A DNA stretch of 64,000 nucleotides, taken from assembly GCA_029448655.1 (NCBI GenBank), contig JACCLO010000008.1, forward strand, positions 558,001 through 622,000. The letters are read 5' to 3'. Source of the stretch: Wolfiporia cocos (Eukaryota > Basidiomycota > Agaricomycetes > Polyporales > Phaeolaceae). Both the position numbers and the translations under genes were made by a program. How positions within the stretch are numbered: the first letter of the stretch is position 1; every line of letters begins with the position of its first letter. Below the pieces are notes generated by a model. That model was not told where the DNA came from, did not search any database, and was given only the letters and a program-made list of their open reading frames with translations. Positions 30,564-41,980 of this stretch are shown piece by piece.

Positions 30564-30779
30564 GAGATTCAGGTGTAGTACAGTACAACACAGCCACAGT
30601 GAACCTATTTTCAGTCGTGGTGCATGCTGCAGCCTCACTGCTATAGCACGGTTCAATGGTACTGTGCTTGGAGCACAGAGATGTAGTAGCACCTGCAGTT
30701 CCAGATGAGGTGGCAGGCAAGCTGATGTGACACTCTGACTCAGCCGTTACACATTCCAATAGCAGTAATTGCCTGCGTG

Positions 30780-31262
30780 TGTCACAGATTTTGGGCTGCT
30801 AGCCCAGGTCTCGTGACTTAAGAAATTGCCCTTGTTGTGGGTCGAACCAAGGCACCACTGTGTATGTAGTCATGTGACTCGTAGATTAGATTAGATAGTT
30901 GCGGCGTGGCGGTACACGGTATGCCCGCCCCCTAGTGCTCACGTGGTAGTAGATGACGCCTTATGGCGTGACGATTGCGACGTCATGCATGGCCCCCTTC
31001 AGGGTGGGCTGCGACTCAGTAGTTATGCCATCTCTACATGTATATATACTATATTGTCTGAGGCTTACACCTCAGACTTGTTCTTCTTGATGTATGGGCA
31101 ATAGCCCTCCTCTATCCGCTACCACTAGGTGTGCACCCTTGAGCTCCTCAACAGTCGCTGTACTCGTCCCAGTAGTACTGTACTCCAGCATGTGCAGATG
31201 CTCCGGAGATAGGCTGTTTAAGTGGATATATAGGCCTCCATACGTCTACGGATTTTGTGTCA
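30780..31262 (+). repeat. Solo LTR of the TGTCACA group
   Basis: 483 bp, TGTCACAGAT...TTTTGTGTCA, target duplication GCGTG (30775-30779, 31263-31267). Removing it restores the right arm of the surrounding inverted repeat. GGGTCGAACC (B-box-like) lies about 60 nt from its start. Confidence 0.93.
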
Positions 31263-31488
31263 GCGTGCCTGCTTGAACGAAAATGGGAATCTAATTGATT
31301 TGTCAGCTCAGCTAATTGAGTGCCAACATATTTGGCCAGCTGCTCTATAGCATTCACTTCCTCATTGTTCGGCTAAGTCGTTCCCATATTACCTGACTTA
31401 GCCACAACAGGAATGTGGAACACATAGAGTGGCTGGTTCTAGGAGCCTGGGGTGGCATGCGGTCGCACCACACTCTTCCTCAATATTC

Positions 31489-32794
31489 TGACACAAATTG
31501 AAAATGAACCTCAAAACCAGAGTTGGTGAGATTCTGCTGAAATCTATCAGTGAGCAAATTGCGCAGCCAGTTAGGATACTCACACTGATAGGAATGGCGT
31601 GATATGGCTCCCCTAGAGCAGATTAGCTGTCAGCTAGAGTGTCACGTATATTACATGGAGGATAATCACATAGTTGCCTCCAGGATGGGAGCTGCAAGCT
31701 ATCACAGCTTAAAATGCATTCAATAGCAGAATAACCCTAGATGTGCACAGTTAGTTCTGGGCACTAACTAAAGAACATGAAAGCATACATGAAATATCCG
31801 GTTCCTGTCACAGTCCTGTAAATCTCGCATATTCGATGATGTGTGCTCGATCATCTCACTGTCTCTGACAATCACAACCATCAGAGGTCGCTTGATCGGA
31901 GTGTCTAACATCCGCATTGCCCATGGGAGTACATACAACCATGTGGCAGTAATCACAATCAGATTTGAGACTATGGCGCAAGTAACCGCTGTGGTGATGA
32001 CTGTGGGAAATGACATGAAGACGATCGGTGTATCAAGACCATCCTCTTGTTCGCATACTTCTGGAATCACGATCAGCTAAGCTCTCATTTTCTCAAAAAC
32101 TGTAGTTACCTGTTGTAGGCATTCGCAGAGCCAGGGCTGAGTTGAATGCATATCGGTATACCAGCAAAGAATGCCACAAAGGAATGACCTCGAAAGGCAT
32201 ACATATACTGGTGATTGAATCGATTAGTCAAGCAGTGTACAACGACAGAGGTTGTGAGATCGAGGCACGAACAATGTCAGCCGCAGCGGATACAAGGCCT
32301 GTCAGTAGGCTAGTGATACCCAAATCCAATTTCGTCCCATAATCGCATAGACACGGACCACCGAGAATCCTGTGAACTGGATATCATACACAATACCGTC
32401 TTTGCGTATATTGCAGAGCCTACCTGCTGCGATCACTACCAGCAACATGTACATGACCCCTTGCAGTATAAATCGCATGCCACAACTAGTGGGCCTCAAG
32501 TCAGTTCGAGATATGTCGCCAGTGCCCGTAAGGAAATACGCAACCTCTGAAGAAACCGTTAGTATCTATTGATCACTACATGAAACGGCTCACATAATTG
32601 GAAGTCCACTTCAGTGCAGCGAGCACATTGGAGATAGCAGATAACAAGAGTATATATTGATTGCAGAGAAGGAGGATAGTGGCTCCTGTAGTACTATGTT
32701 TCAAGATGATGAGAGCCTCGTAGTCGAATGTAACGATATACTCATAGAATACCAGCATTGTCCGTGGGTCTGTTAGGTAGCGAAACACATGCAT
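31489..32794 (-). pseudogene. DUF6533-type membrane protein gene, copy 2, broken
   Basis: Paralogue of 17897-19470. Clear blocks on the minus strand: VFYEYIVTFDYEA with LLLCNQYILLLSAISNVL (32760-32600), FSVVRVYAIMGRN (about 32330) and IVSNLIVITATWLYVLPWA (about 31950). The C-terminal exons are displaced to 29141-29273 and upstream of 28682 by a solo LTR and by the inverted-repeat block, so the gene cannot be expressed whole. Other frame changes are present between blocks. It shows the family's membrane-protein signature but is a pseudogene. Confidence 0.75.
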
Positions 32795-32879
32795 AGATAT
32801 GACATACAGGCAGCAGCAATGTAGCAGTAGTTGTAGATATAACTGGCGTGTGGACTGACATCCATGACGCTATCAGTGG

Positions 32880-33393
32880 GCAGCACAGCATACGGAGAGT
32901 ATGCTTACCCCTGAGTCAGGATTTTAACTGCCTCTGTGACAGGGAGACTCGTGGACGAGGACACCTCTTCAGTACAGAGTGTCTTCCAGAGAAATTGACC
33001 AAACAGGTGATGCGAGGGAAGCTCATGTAGTCTTAGTCCTGTCACAAAGTTGTGATGGCCTCCCTGGGTTCTGGGACCTCGTGCGAATCAGCATTCACGC
33101 ATCATGTTGTTCTTTCCGTGGCTGTGGAATATTGGAATGGATCCAGAAATTGAGAAGATGTCTGAGGCAGGTAGAAGTGGATCTGTCTTCGCTTTAAAAG
33201 CTGCCCTAAGTATCAAGAGCCAGTGTACCAAGGTGCAATTTCCGATAATGCTGTGTTCGCCAATCAAGGCGCCTATGCGGTATTCGCCCTCGCAGGGACT
33301 GTGATAATTTACGAAGCTGTATATTGTGCTGCAATATAAATGTGCCATAGACATTAGACACATGTAAGAACACCATGGCACGATCAAACACAC
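32880..33393 (-). pseudogene. Coding-like stretch upstream of DUF6533 copy 2
   Basis: Counterpart of 19471-19963, with a 101-codon open stretch (IYSFVNYHSPCEGEYRIG). Homology between the two copies ends near 33330. No recognised domain. Confidence 0.4.
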
Positions 33394-34294
33394 ACCAAAA
33401 CGACACAGAACGCACCACAGAAAGCCAGCTGGTATGCAGAATGCCCATCAGAGGTAGTTCAGCCACAGCTCGACCAATCATGATCGGCCTCGATCGTACT
33501 TGTACAGTGAACCTTTGCTGGCTCATGCACAATCTGGAACGTCGCAAAATCCCTGCGGGCACTATCTGTCTGCTCATCCAGTCAAAACAGGTACCATCTG
33601 ATGCTTCCCTAGGCTCTCTAGCCTAGCCAGGTCTGACCCAACCCCGACTGCCTTCCTATAGCTTTTTCCATGTCTTTTCTCTCCAACCTCGGTGCACCGC
33701 CCTAGATCTACAGGTGATCGGTCTCATAAAATAATTTTCTTGTGTTTCAGGACAATCTTCACCATTTCAGGGTTCATCCCTGGATTGTCTAGCTGGTAGG
33801 GTGCACACTCGAAATTTTAGGACACTTAAAATGTTGTAGAAGATTTCGTGGCTCTCCATGTATTTAGGCGATGTGTAGATACGAGCAAAACAGAGAATTA
33901 CACCCAGACGAAGACAGACGAAGAGCTGCACTCGAGGCGTACGCTCAGGACTTATGAAAACCGGTCACAAGCATTTGAGTTCGACTTTAATTATCCGCGC
34001 CCTTTAAATCTGCCGCTGCAGTTCAAAGTCAGTACAGGCTACATTCAACCAGTAAAACTGCTCCCCTACAACCCCTCGAACACCTCGCCTATCCCGGCAC
34101 ATCCAGACCTGCCCGGAGAACCCGAGAGAAAATATTTTTCTGACGACAATATCATCTTGTGTAAAGCAAAAAAAAATGGGCCTCAGTCCCAGTGGACCGC
34201 TCATCAATGAAGGCTCATGGTTGCAAAGAACTAGAATAAGTGAGACTTGTCACAGAACTGCCCATTAGGGGGTTCTACAATGTCCCTCACCTGG
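33394..34294. other. No recognised gene
   Basis: The longest ORF (plus, 33848-34210, 120 codons) has a proline-rich middle (PYNPSNTSPIPAHPDLPG) but no domain, neighbour or promoter that supports it. Otherwise nothing is seen. Confidence 0.45.
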
Positions 34295-34884
34295 TGACAC
34301 AGTACGTCTGGACGTACGTAGGACCGCTACCAGTGGGGGAATATAACCCCAATAGTCCATTGGACTATACCACGAGACTACTCAAGGTAGTTCGCAACCT
34401 GCGGGACCGTCGAAGAGTGGTCGCGCCAAGGCCTTACCCCCAGTCTAGCAGAGAGAGAGAGGAAGAGAGGTGAATGCTGGTTGTCAAGAATGCGGGCACA
34501 CGCAGAGGTTCAGAAGTAAGGGGCACTATGCCCATACATCGAGAATGCTAAACATGAGGTTGTAAGACCTCATGTCCGCGCATAAGTACATGGCTTGCAC
34601 CACTAGCTACCGTCCTGCCCTAAGGCCATGGACTAGCGTACGAGTACCATAGGGACCAGGCACCAGTAATGGCGCCAGGTTATGTGCATAGGCATGGAGA
34701 CGCCTGTAAGGGCGCTCAAACATAATGAAGACGCCTGTAAGGGCGCTCTGCATAAGTCATATGATGTAGACGCCAGTAATGGCGCCTACGACTAGGCATA
34801 TTACGAGACGTGGACTCTACAGTAACGTACCGTAGAAATAGGGAATAAAATGCAGTAAAAATGTCACCAATATATTTTGTGACA
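34295..34884 (-). repeat. Solo LTR of the TGTCACA group
   Basis: 590 bp, plus strand TGACACAG...TTTTGTGACA, target duplication CCTGG (34290-34294, 34885-34889). Inside are two copies of GACGCCTGTAAGGGCGCTC and two copies of CCAGTAATGGCGCC. Confidence 0.93.
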
Positions 34885-35019
34885 CCTGGCATGCAGGAGC
34901 GCTCCTGAGCATGGGGCTAAGTCTCTACTTACAGGTTTCCTCCATGCCACCTCTAGACGCCATTACAGGCACCTGACAGGGCCTTCTTGAACTTCAACCA
35001 CCACCACACTGACCAGGGA

Positions 35020-35558
35020 TGTTACAGATCGAATATCCGTTCAACGCAAAATAACTAAGTCGAGTTACTCAGCATATCAAGTAGTGTACTACTTGTCGGA
35101 CTCCTCAGAGTCAGAGCGTTGATATACAAGCTGCAGACTTAATTGCTTAAGTCCTTGAGAACGAGTATAAGATCCTTGTAATTCAACAAGGTCGAGCTGA
35201 GGAACTCGACCAGTATTTACATCAGGTTATATACTACGGTTCGTTTATCGGGGTCATAGTGTCCTTGGTACTGCTACTATTAAGTCCATTGTACTAACGA
35301 TATAAGGGACAAGGGAGAAGTGATGCGGTTGAGTGCAACAAGGGATGAAATGTAGAACTACTGTGGTTAGACACAGAATATCAGCTAGAACACGATGCGA
35401 ACACGGGGAATGGGTATAGGGTTGTTATACATGAAACGAGGGCTCTGGTTGTGCAGAGGTCCCTAGAAATAAAGTGTGTGGATAGCGGTTGAATGCTAAG
35501 TCCTCATATGCAATGAGGCATCAGACGGTATACAAGTGTACCTGGTAAATTCATAACA
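35020..35558 (-). repeat. Solo LTR of element A family
   Basis: 539 bp, clearly related to the element A LTR (same start TGTTAC-GATCGAATATCCG, same AACAAGGTCGAGCTGAGGAACTC core) but diverged. Target duplication AGGGA (35015-35019, 35559-35563). The element recombined out long ago. Confidence 0.95.
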
Positions 35559-35563
35559 AGGGA

Positions 35564-36108
35564 GGGGGCTGCTGGCCCTCCAGCTTCCTTCCCTCCCCCT
35601 CACCTCTGCTCCAGCAAGTGAGGGTCGGGCTTCAGCACCTCGACCACTGGTGTCTGGCGACGACGCTGCACCCTTCATTGCCCCCACTATGCCTTTTGCA
35701 TGGGCAGTCTTTTGGGTCCCTTGTGGCCCCCCACATAACCCGGGCCTTTTGTGCCCCACACATAACCGCTTCACCTGCCATGACCTTGTCTGGCCACACT
35801 CAACCTCCTCCACCCAGCCGCTGCTGCCCATCGCACAGGGAATGGTGCGTGCAGCGGCCTGTGGGAATTCCCGGCTCACTACCTGACTTGCGCTGGTGGC
35901 CGGAACCCAGGGCGTCCTGCTCCATTCCAACCCGACACTTACCCTCCCCATAGGCAAGCCACCTTCACAGCAAGTTCCTTGGGCCAACACTGGCATATGC
36001 ATCTAGGAGGATTGCAGTGTACATGGGATAGGGTACCATTTTCTCTTATGATGTCCATTCCTTCCCCTCGTATTATCCCACAGCCTCACTGCCTTACATA
36101 CACTCTGG
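35564..36108. other. C-rich sequence without recognised gene
   Basis: Between a solo LTR and the hAT element. A minus-strand open stretch of 168 codons exists but overlaps the LTR and has no recognisable composition, so it is not called. Confidence 0.45.
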
Positions 36109-36116
36109 GTTTGTCG

Positions 36117-37304
36117 TAGTGTTGCGAGGTCCGGTCTGGTCCGGTCTGTGAAGTGGGACCAAGGACCAGGACCAGGACAGGATCGACTTCAGTACTCCAG
36201 GACCGGACCAAGACCGATACAGGACCGGACCACAGTCCTGATCCGGTCCTGGGACTGGTCCGGACCGGTCCAGGACCGCAGACTGTGCAATATAACAATA
36301 ATATCAGAGAGTGCTCAAGATAATGCACCCGACAAGAATAACAATATATCTACATACTTTACAAGGAATCCCAGTGAATAGATTCGTCTGTAATGCCCTC
36401 TTCATCATCCTCCTGAAACATTTCAGCTTCATCCTCCTGAATAAGGATGTAATCATTAAGCATATACTCGACCTCCTCAACAGCTTCCAAATTGGTGCAC
36501 AAAAAGTCCACAACCCCATCAGCCCAGTGGCTCTACAAGCATTCGATCCACTCAAACACATTAGCCCCCAAGTGGGAGTGGTGGTCAATGGAAACCTCTT
36601 TGACCTGAGAAAAGAGACATTCACATGCCACTGAGGATGCGGGTATGGACAGAATATCCAATGCCATTCATCCAAGAGTAGGGCATACATTGTGATGTTT
36701 CTATAAGACTTATGATAAGTGTACAACATCAATATACTTGATGAACAATATGCCACACACTGAGCCTCATCATTTTGCCAGACTTACTATATACTCAGTG
36801 AGTCCCTTGCTATCCAAAAGCTTGCTTGCAATTGCACAATTAGCCCACAACCCACTTGGTATCACTACACTATTGCAGCACCAGCAGCCATAGACTTCTA
36901 ATTACAATATTCTCTGCCTTACGAGCCTGAAATACTCTCATAGTCCAAATGGGGTATGTTACATCCAGTCAACGTATAATTTGATGAAATAAGGCAGGGT
37001 AGAAGTCCAGAACATGTCATATATGCAAACAAATGATCCAACAAATTCTTGAATAATATGTTGTATGTTACATTAGGCAAATAGCAGTATTGAATAGCAT
37101 GCCTAAGGCCAGCTTTGAGACCGGTCCTGGACCGGTTATGACCAGTCCTGGCTGGTCCTCACAAATTTCACTATGTGCAAGGACCGGGACCAGGACCACA
37201 GTAGGACTGGGACCGGACTGGACCATTAATCGGTCCTACCCAGTCCTGGTCCCGGTCCCGTCCTTTGTCCTCAGCAGTCCCTAGGACAGGACCTCACAAC
37301 ACTA
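36117..37304 (-). mobile_element. Decayed hAT transposon
   Basis: Ends TAGTGTTGCGAGGTCC / TAGTGTTGTGAGGTCC as inverted repeats, with 8-bp flanks GTTTGTCG (36109-36116) and GTTTGTTG (37305-37312) that agree at seven of eight bases. Both subterminal regions are dense in GGACCGG/CCGGTCC repeats. The internal minus strand keeps a hAT dimerisation-domain remnant. Confidence 0.88.
36371..36680 (-). pseudogene. hAT transposase C-terminal (dimerisation) remnant
   Basis: The minus strand reads ILSIPASSVACECLFSQVKE (about 36660-36600), which matches the conserved hAT dimerisation block (a leucine-x-IPA-S pattern followed by E-x-x-FS). It continues through HSHLGANVFEWIECL, where an in-frame stop follows. 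The acidic tail contains QEDEAEMFQEDD. The N-terminal catalytic part is missing, so this is a nonfunctional fossil inside the 36117-37304 element. Confidence 0.75.
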
Positions 37305-37554
37305 GTTTGTTGTCACACACTCCACCTGATGTCGCGCATTTGTGCCGGCCACACCTACATAATGCCTCCAGGGCATCAACGTTTCTGTGCCCCCCACCTT
37401 ATCCTGACCCCACCTTAACCCACCATATACACATTGAGCCTCGCTCAGCCGTATTTGTACTTAGTCTACTGATGCAGCATATAAATGTATCCAACAATTA
37501 CAGGCACCTGACCCATTAGATAGGCACTCCCAGGGTAGCGCGTGTCTCCTGAGA

Positions 37555-37746
37555 GACTTCAGTCACTGAGATTAATTTAGCAACTGCGCTTTGTTAGTGC
37601 TGCACAGTTCCCCATGTGCATATCAATCTGTAGATTAATCTACCAAATTGATAAAATGAACTGCACTAATAGGGATTGAACTCTCAACCTCCAAACAGCA
37701 GGGTCAGCATACAAGATGTCCATGAGCTTACCGCTACACCAAGGAG
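37555..37746 (-). repeat. tRNA-derived SINE, copy 1
   Basis: On the minus strand it begins with a tRNA-like head: A box-like TGTAGCGGTAAGC and B box-like GAGTTCAATCC. It ends with a tail containing GCAGCACTAACAAAGCGCAG and GTGACTGAA that is shared with copy 2. The two copies lie head to head. Confidence 0.65.
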
Positions 37747-38020
37747 TGATGCAGCAAGTGGGCTTCTTCATATGCTATATACCCAATAATGAAAATTTTT
37801 CGGTCATTCGAAAATTTATGTCAAGTAATTCATTGGCTTTAAGAAATTGGTCAGTTGAAGCACTAGCTACAGTAAAAGTATACTATACTCATAATTCTAC
37901 ACCCAACATAGAGCTATCAAGGCTAGGAGCTTAAAATTTGACGAAAAAGTTTTGTTAAGCCGGAGTTTGGGGGAGCAAAAAACTCTTGGTATAATTAATA
38001 CAATTGTAATCTAGCAAATC

Positions 38021-38217
38021 CTTTTAGTGTAATGGTATAGCTCATTGCATTGCTACGGCTTGCAGTTCAATTCCATCTCACATAATTTTTAGAAATTAAG
38101 TCAGATTAATCTGCTCAACACAGATTAATCTTATTTCTCCAGTGCTAGCTGAGCACTTGGACAACTGCGCAGCACTAACAAAGCGCAGTTGCTAAATCAA
38201 TCTCGGTGACTGAAACT
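38021..38217 (+). repeat. tRNA-derived SINE, copy 2
   Basis: Plus-strand head TAGTGTAATGGTATAGCTC (A box-like) and GCAGTTCAATTCC (B box-like), then the same 3' tail as copy 1. Together the copies form a large inverted repeat, so a single foldback element is an alternative reading. Confidence 0.62.
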
Positions 38218-38261
38218 CTACGTCTCCTCTACTCACACTTGGTCACACTCATTACATGGTA

Positions 38262-38652
38262 TGTCACGGTATTTACTCATCACATGGACCTTTAGGTTAG
38301 TGCACACAGGCCACGCCTTTAGGGCAAGCCATAGAGTAGTCACCACATGTATATAAGTATGGCGAATGAGGTCTTACAACCTCATTCTTAGGAATTTCGG
38401 CATTAGGGCTTAGGCCCTCTTTCACTCCTTGTCTGTGTGCTGCACCACCTCATTCTTAGCCTCTCAACTTGCTAGTCTGGGTAGTCACTCTTCTGGGACC
38501 ATGGGGGCACATCCCACATAGAAGATGTCTATGCCACAATGAGATGGCTTGTCGCCTCACCCCTTTCACTGCACCATGGGCATGGAAGATGGCATTGAGG
38601 TTATGGGGTCACCCTGGCTATAGGCCAGTCACACAGCCTGGTGGGTCTGTCA
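38262..38652 (+). repeat. Degenerate LTR (approximate)
   Basis: Starts TGTCACGG and ends GGGTCTGTCA; similar along its length to 48577-49168 (shared CCTGGCTATxGGCCAGTC near the end). It contains an ACATGTATATAAG TATA segment. No matching target duplication. Confidence 0.5.
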
Positions 38653-38751
38653 AGGCTGAAAAGGATTGATAAGGTTGAATTAAACCTCCTCAACTTGAAT
38701 TAAGGCTCCAACCATATATTGTATATACCATGTATACGTGGTTTTATATAT

Positions 38752-39222
38752 TGACACAGACCTGGCTGTGCAACTGGGAACTGGGGAAACCCCCTGTACT
38801 CAGCCTATTGAGGCTGATACCCATGTCATCTGACTGGCAGAGGACTAGATGTAGACTTGACGACCACAGACAAGGGAGTCAAGAGGGAGCAATCCAGCTG
38901 GCGGCACACAGGGAGCTCAGAGTAAGGGGCCGAGGCCCATACATCAAGAATACCAAACTTGAGGTGTAAGCCTCAAGTTGATGTGACTATATACAGGGGA
39001 TGCAGGTGCTACGTACTAGCCCTAAAGTCCTGGTCCATGCACTAGCTACAGTAACTATGCTACATGTGACCATCCTGTATATATGTCAGGTGATGTGTGA
39101 CTGGTAATGGCCGCATCATCATGTGATGGACCTGCTAGTGCCACTGCCAGTGCTCACAGTCCAGAGCACGTGCCATAAGGTGAGTACTACATGTAGACTT
39201 ATAGTGTGACTTTGTCACAAAC
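38752..39222 (-). repeat. Degenerate LTR (approximate)
   Basis: Plus-strand start TGACACAGACCTGGCTG, with the usual TATATA and CCCTAAAG segments of the group. The far end near GACTTTGTCACA is uncertain. Confidence 0.5.
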
Positions 39223-40780
39223 CAACATAGAATGTGCCTTCATGCCCTAACACCCTATCTCTCATCCTATCAAGGAGAGGTACAATGCCTTCATGACTTA
39301 GTGATGTTGCATGGTGAGGTGTGATGCTGGACTCTCAGACTAGCATGCCTAGTAGTAAGCCAGTAAGAGGGGAAGTGCCCCCAGATGAGAATAACAGAAC
39401 TGGGGAGTAAGCCCCAGCTCAATGTACTATATATACAGGCAGTGACCACATAACTACTAGAGTCAGGCCCACCCTACAGGAGGGCCGTGCACAACTATGC
39501 CATAGCACACCATCATAATGTCAGCTACCTAGCACATGAGCGGACTGGTGGGATGGGCGGCCCTTCAACCCTACTATCTATGACCAATGGTATCTAATCT
39601 ACATGTCACATGACCTTTGACGCACCAGTTCCTGTGTTCGACCCACAGAGAGGGCAGATCTGGGCGACAGCCCAAAATCTGTGACAGACTTACAATACTG
39701 TCCCTTCCTAGGTAGGAGCTATGATGACCCTGCTGGCACTGTAGCTCAGTGCCCATAGGTCGGAGCATAGACCAATAGGTGAAAATGTATGATGTAAGGA
39801 AAAATGTCACTTTGTGACAGGCATGATGTAATGGTCTGGCCTTGCAGCTAGACCGGATGATGTAGCAATGACATAGCTTGGTCTGTACTGTAGTGACATA
39901 TACCAGGGCTAGCCTTGTGGCTGTGCTTATGGTGATGTATGCTATGCAGTCATAAGTCTGGGCTTGGGCCTGGACAGCTGTAGCTATGATGTTGGATGAC
40001 ACATTAGTCCTGACTAGTGTGTTATGCTTAGTCGTGGTTGCTTAGTAGCACATTGGCAGTGTACGTAAGCAATAAGGCCTTGCATTAGCTCGGCATGTCG
40101 GTAATATGGGATAACCCCAGGATAACTTGTAGTTAGATGTGGTAGTTCTGGATAAATTGCTATAATGTGTGGAAAATTGCTAGTGTCCCAGATAAATCTG
40201 TGACAGTCGAAGCTATTGCATCCCTCAGCAAACAGCTGCCTGTTGGAGCATGCAATCCTGCTGCATGCTGTTGAGCCTGGTATGATACCATATATAGAAA
40301 GGCACACTACTGAATGTTGTGTCAGTGACTGGTTTACACATTGTCAATTTGGTATATTCAGACATTGAACCTTATCTAGATGACACAAACTTGTCAAGCA
40401 TACTGATATGTCCATAAGGAACAACTGTGTTGGTGTCATTGATGGATTAACGTCAAGGCTCCAGTCAAGCACACATGAGATGAAGAGTAAGAGGGACATG
40501 CCCTGAAGTACAGATTAGCAAGTCTGAGCTGTAAGGCTCAGATGTAGTAGACTATATACATGTGTTGCACTATTGACCTAAGTACCACCCTAAAGAGGGA
40601 CAAGCACAGTCCACAGTATGCTAACATAATCTACCATTGCCATGACCTGTATGTATGAGTACTGATGGCCCACTGTATAAATGTGCAGCTGAGGAGGTCA
40701 TGTGACTACTAAATGATGAGTTCCTGGGTTTGACCCAGGGGGTGGCATGTTCCAGTAATGGAATAATAATCTGTGACACT
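39223..40780. repeat. Cluster of overlapping LTR fragments
   Basis: TGTGACA ends on the plus strand at 39686, 39820, 40205 and about 40772 show at least four minus-strand LTR starts of the TGTCACA group. Two of them have B-box-like words (GTGTTCGACCCAC, GGGTTTGACCCAG) near those ends. Outer limits could not be set because the copies are diverged and nested. Confidence 0.55.
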
Positions 40781-41179
40781 AGAGCAGTAGATATATGTAC
40801 AACACAGTCCATGCACCTCAGATGTTGCCTGCCTTATGGAGTGTGTATACTGAAGTGAGCTCTACCACACTGTTACCTAAAACATATATTTACATAGTGT
40901 ACAGACCGCTCATATGCTATCTAGGTAAATACAGACATTGCCTGCCTTATGGAGTGCATACATCAAGACCACTTGTATGCTATCTAGTGCACTCATTTTC
41001 ACATTGCCATTGTCTGTTAAACTTAACACTGCAAGACAGGCAGTCTAAGGTCAAACAGTAATCTGAGATGATGTGCTGGGTACAAACCAGTGAGGTATGT
41101 GCATGAAGTAGGTAACTATTTATCTGAGTCCAGGAGTGCACACAGACCATCTGAAATGTGTATTACTAGGTGGTGATGC

Positions 41180-41520
41180 TTGCCTTTACTACCAGAGTGG
41201 TCCATAAATGTAACAGCACCCAAACACTCTGGAAAAACTCCAACATCATCTATACTAAGGGGGGAAAAGGATTTGTACTATCCCCTAGTCTGGTGGAAGG
41301 TAAGTACTACACATCACATTATAACATTGATTGTGACTTATTATGACTATCCAGGCTCATGCATATGCATTTCCAGTCATATCTTGCAACTTGCTAGCTA
41401 TTCCTGCTGCCAGTGTTGACATTGAGCATCTTTTGTCATCACATTCACTCTGCTCAGATACCCATAGCTTACTGAAGGCAGGGACAATCTCAACGGTGAT
41501 GTGTATGAAGCAATGAATTT
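41180..41520 (+). pseudogene. hAT transposase C-terminal remnant with intron
   Basis: The plus strand encodes YPLVWWK, then a 55-nt GTAAGT...CAG intron (41300-41354), then FPVISCNLLAIPAASVDIEH. Joined, these give the classical hAT dimerisation block (D/Y-P-L-x-WW followed by F-P-x-x-S...A-IPA-S). The catalytic N-terminal part and terminal repeats were not found, and stops follow. It is a separate lineage from the 36-kb element. Confidence 0.75.
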
Positions 41521-41980
41521 ATCAAGGCCTACCAAAATTCGGGACTCATAAGAACCATATAAACCATATAAACCATGTATATACTATCCATATACTACAT
41601 ACCATTTATTTACAAAATTTTGTAAATGTAACCTAAATCTGGAATAGTTAGTCTGGCAAGGTAGTTGTACAGCAGCACTATTGACACACCTGATGAGGAA
41701 GAAAGTGAGGACTTCCAGGAGATGTTTGGGGGAAAGCTTGCCCTCTCAGATGGAGCTAGCTCCAAGATCACAAACAAGCTTATATGGGCTGTTGCTGCAG
41801 AGAGCCAGTTGGTGCCAAGGGCAATATCATAAGGTCACAAGAAGCCAATTGGCAATCTCATGGACAATTCATGCCATCCACCTGTGGTGGGAACAATCAC
41901 CACATGTGGATGAAATGGTGACCCTCAAAGAGGAAACCATACGAGTGATGTTTTTAGATAGAGTGGTATGCAATAACATG

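Larger units (their letters stand above)
29590..31460. repeat. Large imperfect inverted repeat carrying two solo LTRs
   Basis: The left arm (about 29590-29870) is the reverse complement of a right arm split into 30690-30779 and 31263-31460. Recognisable paired pieces include GCTCTATAGCATTCACTTCC and AGCTCAGCTAATTGAGTGCC. Two solo LTRs with perfect 5-bp duplications (30019-30563, 30780-31262) were added later. The whole block, from about 29274, interrupts the DUF6533 copy 2 homology, which resumes near 31489. It may be a foldback-type element or an inverted duplication. Confidence 0.75.

Noticed and set aside
33848..34210. 120-codon plus-strand ORF
   Set aside because: No recognisable domain or promoter and surrounded by repeats; not strong enough to call.
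35496..36002. 168-codon minus-strand ORF
   Set aside because: Runs into the element A family solo LTR and looks like the complement of C-rich non-coding DNA.
37650..37760. A functional tRNA gene
   Set aside because: A- and B-box-like words are present but no full cloverleaf is apparent and the sequence repeats with a SINE-like tail.
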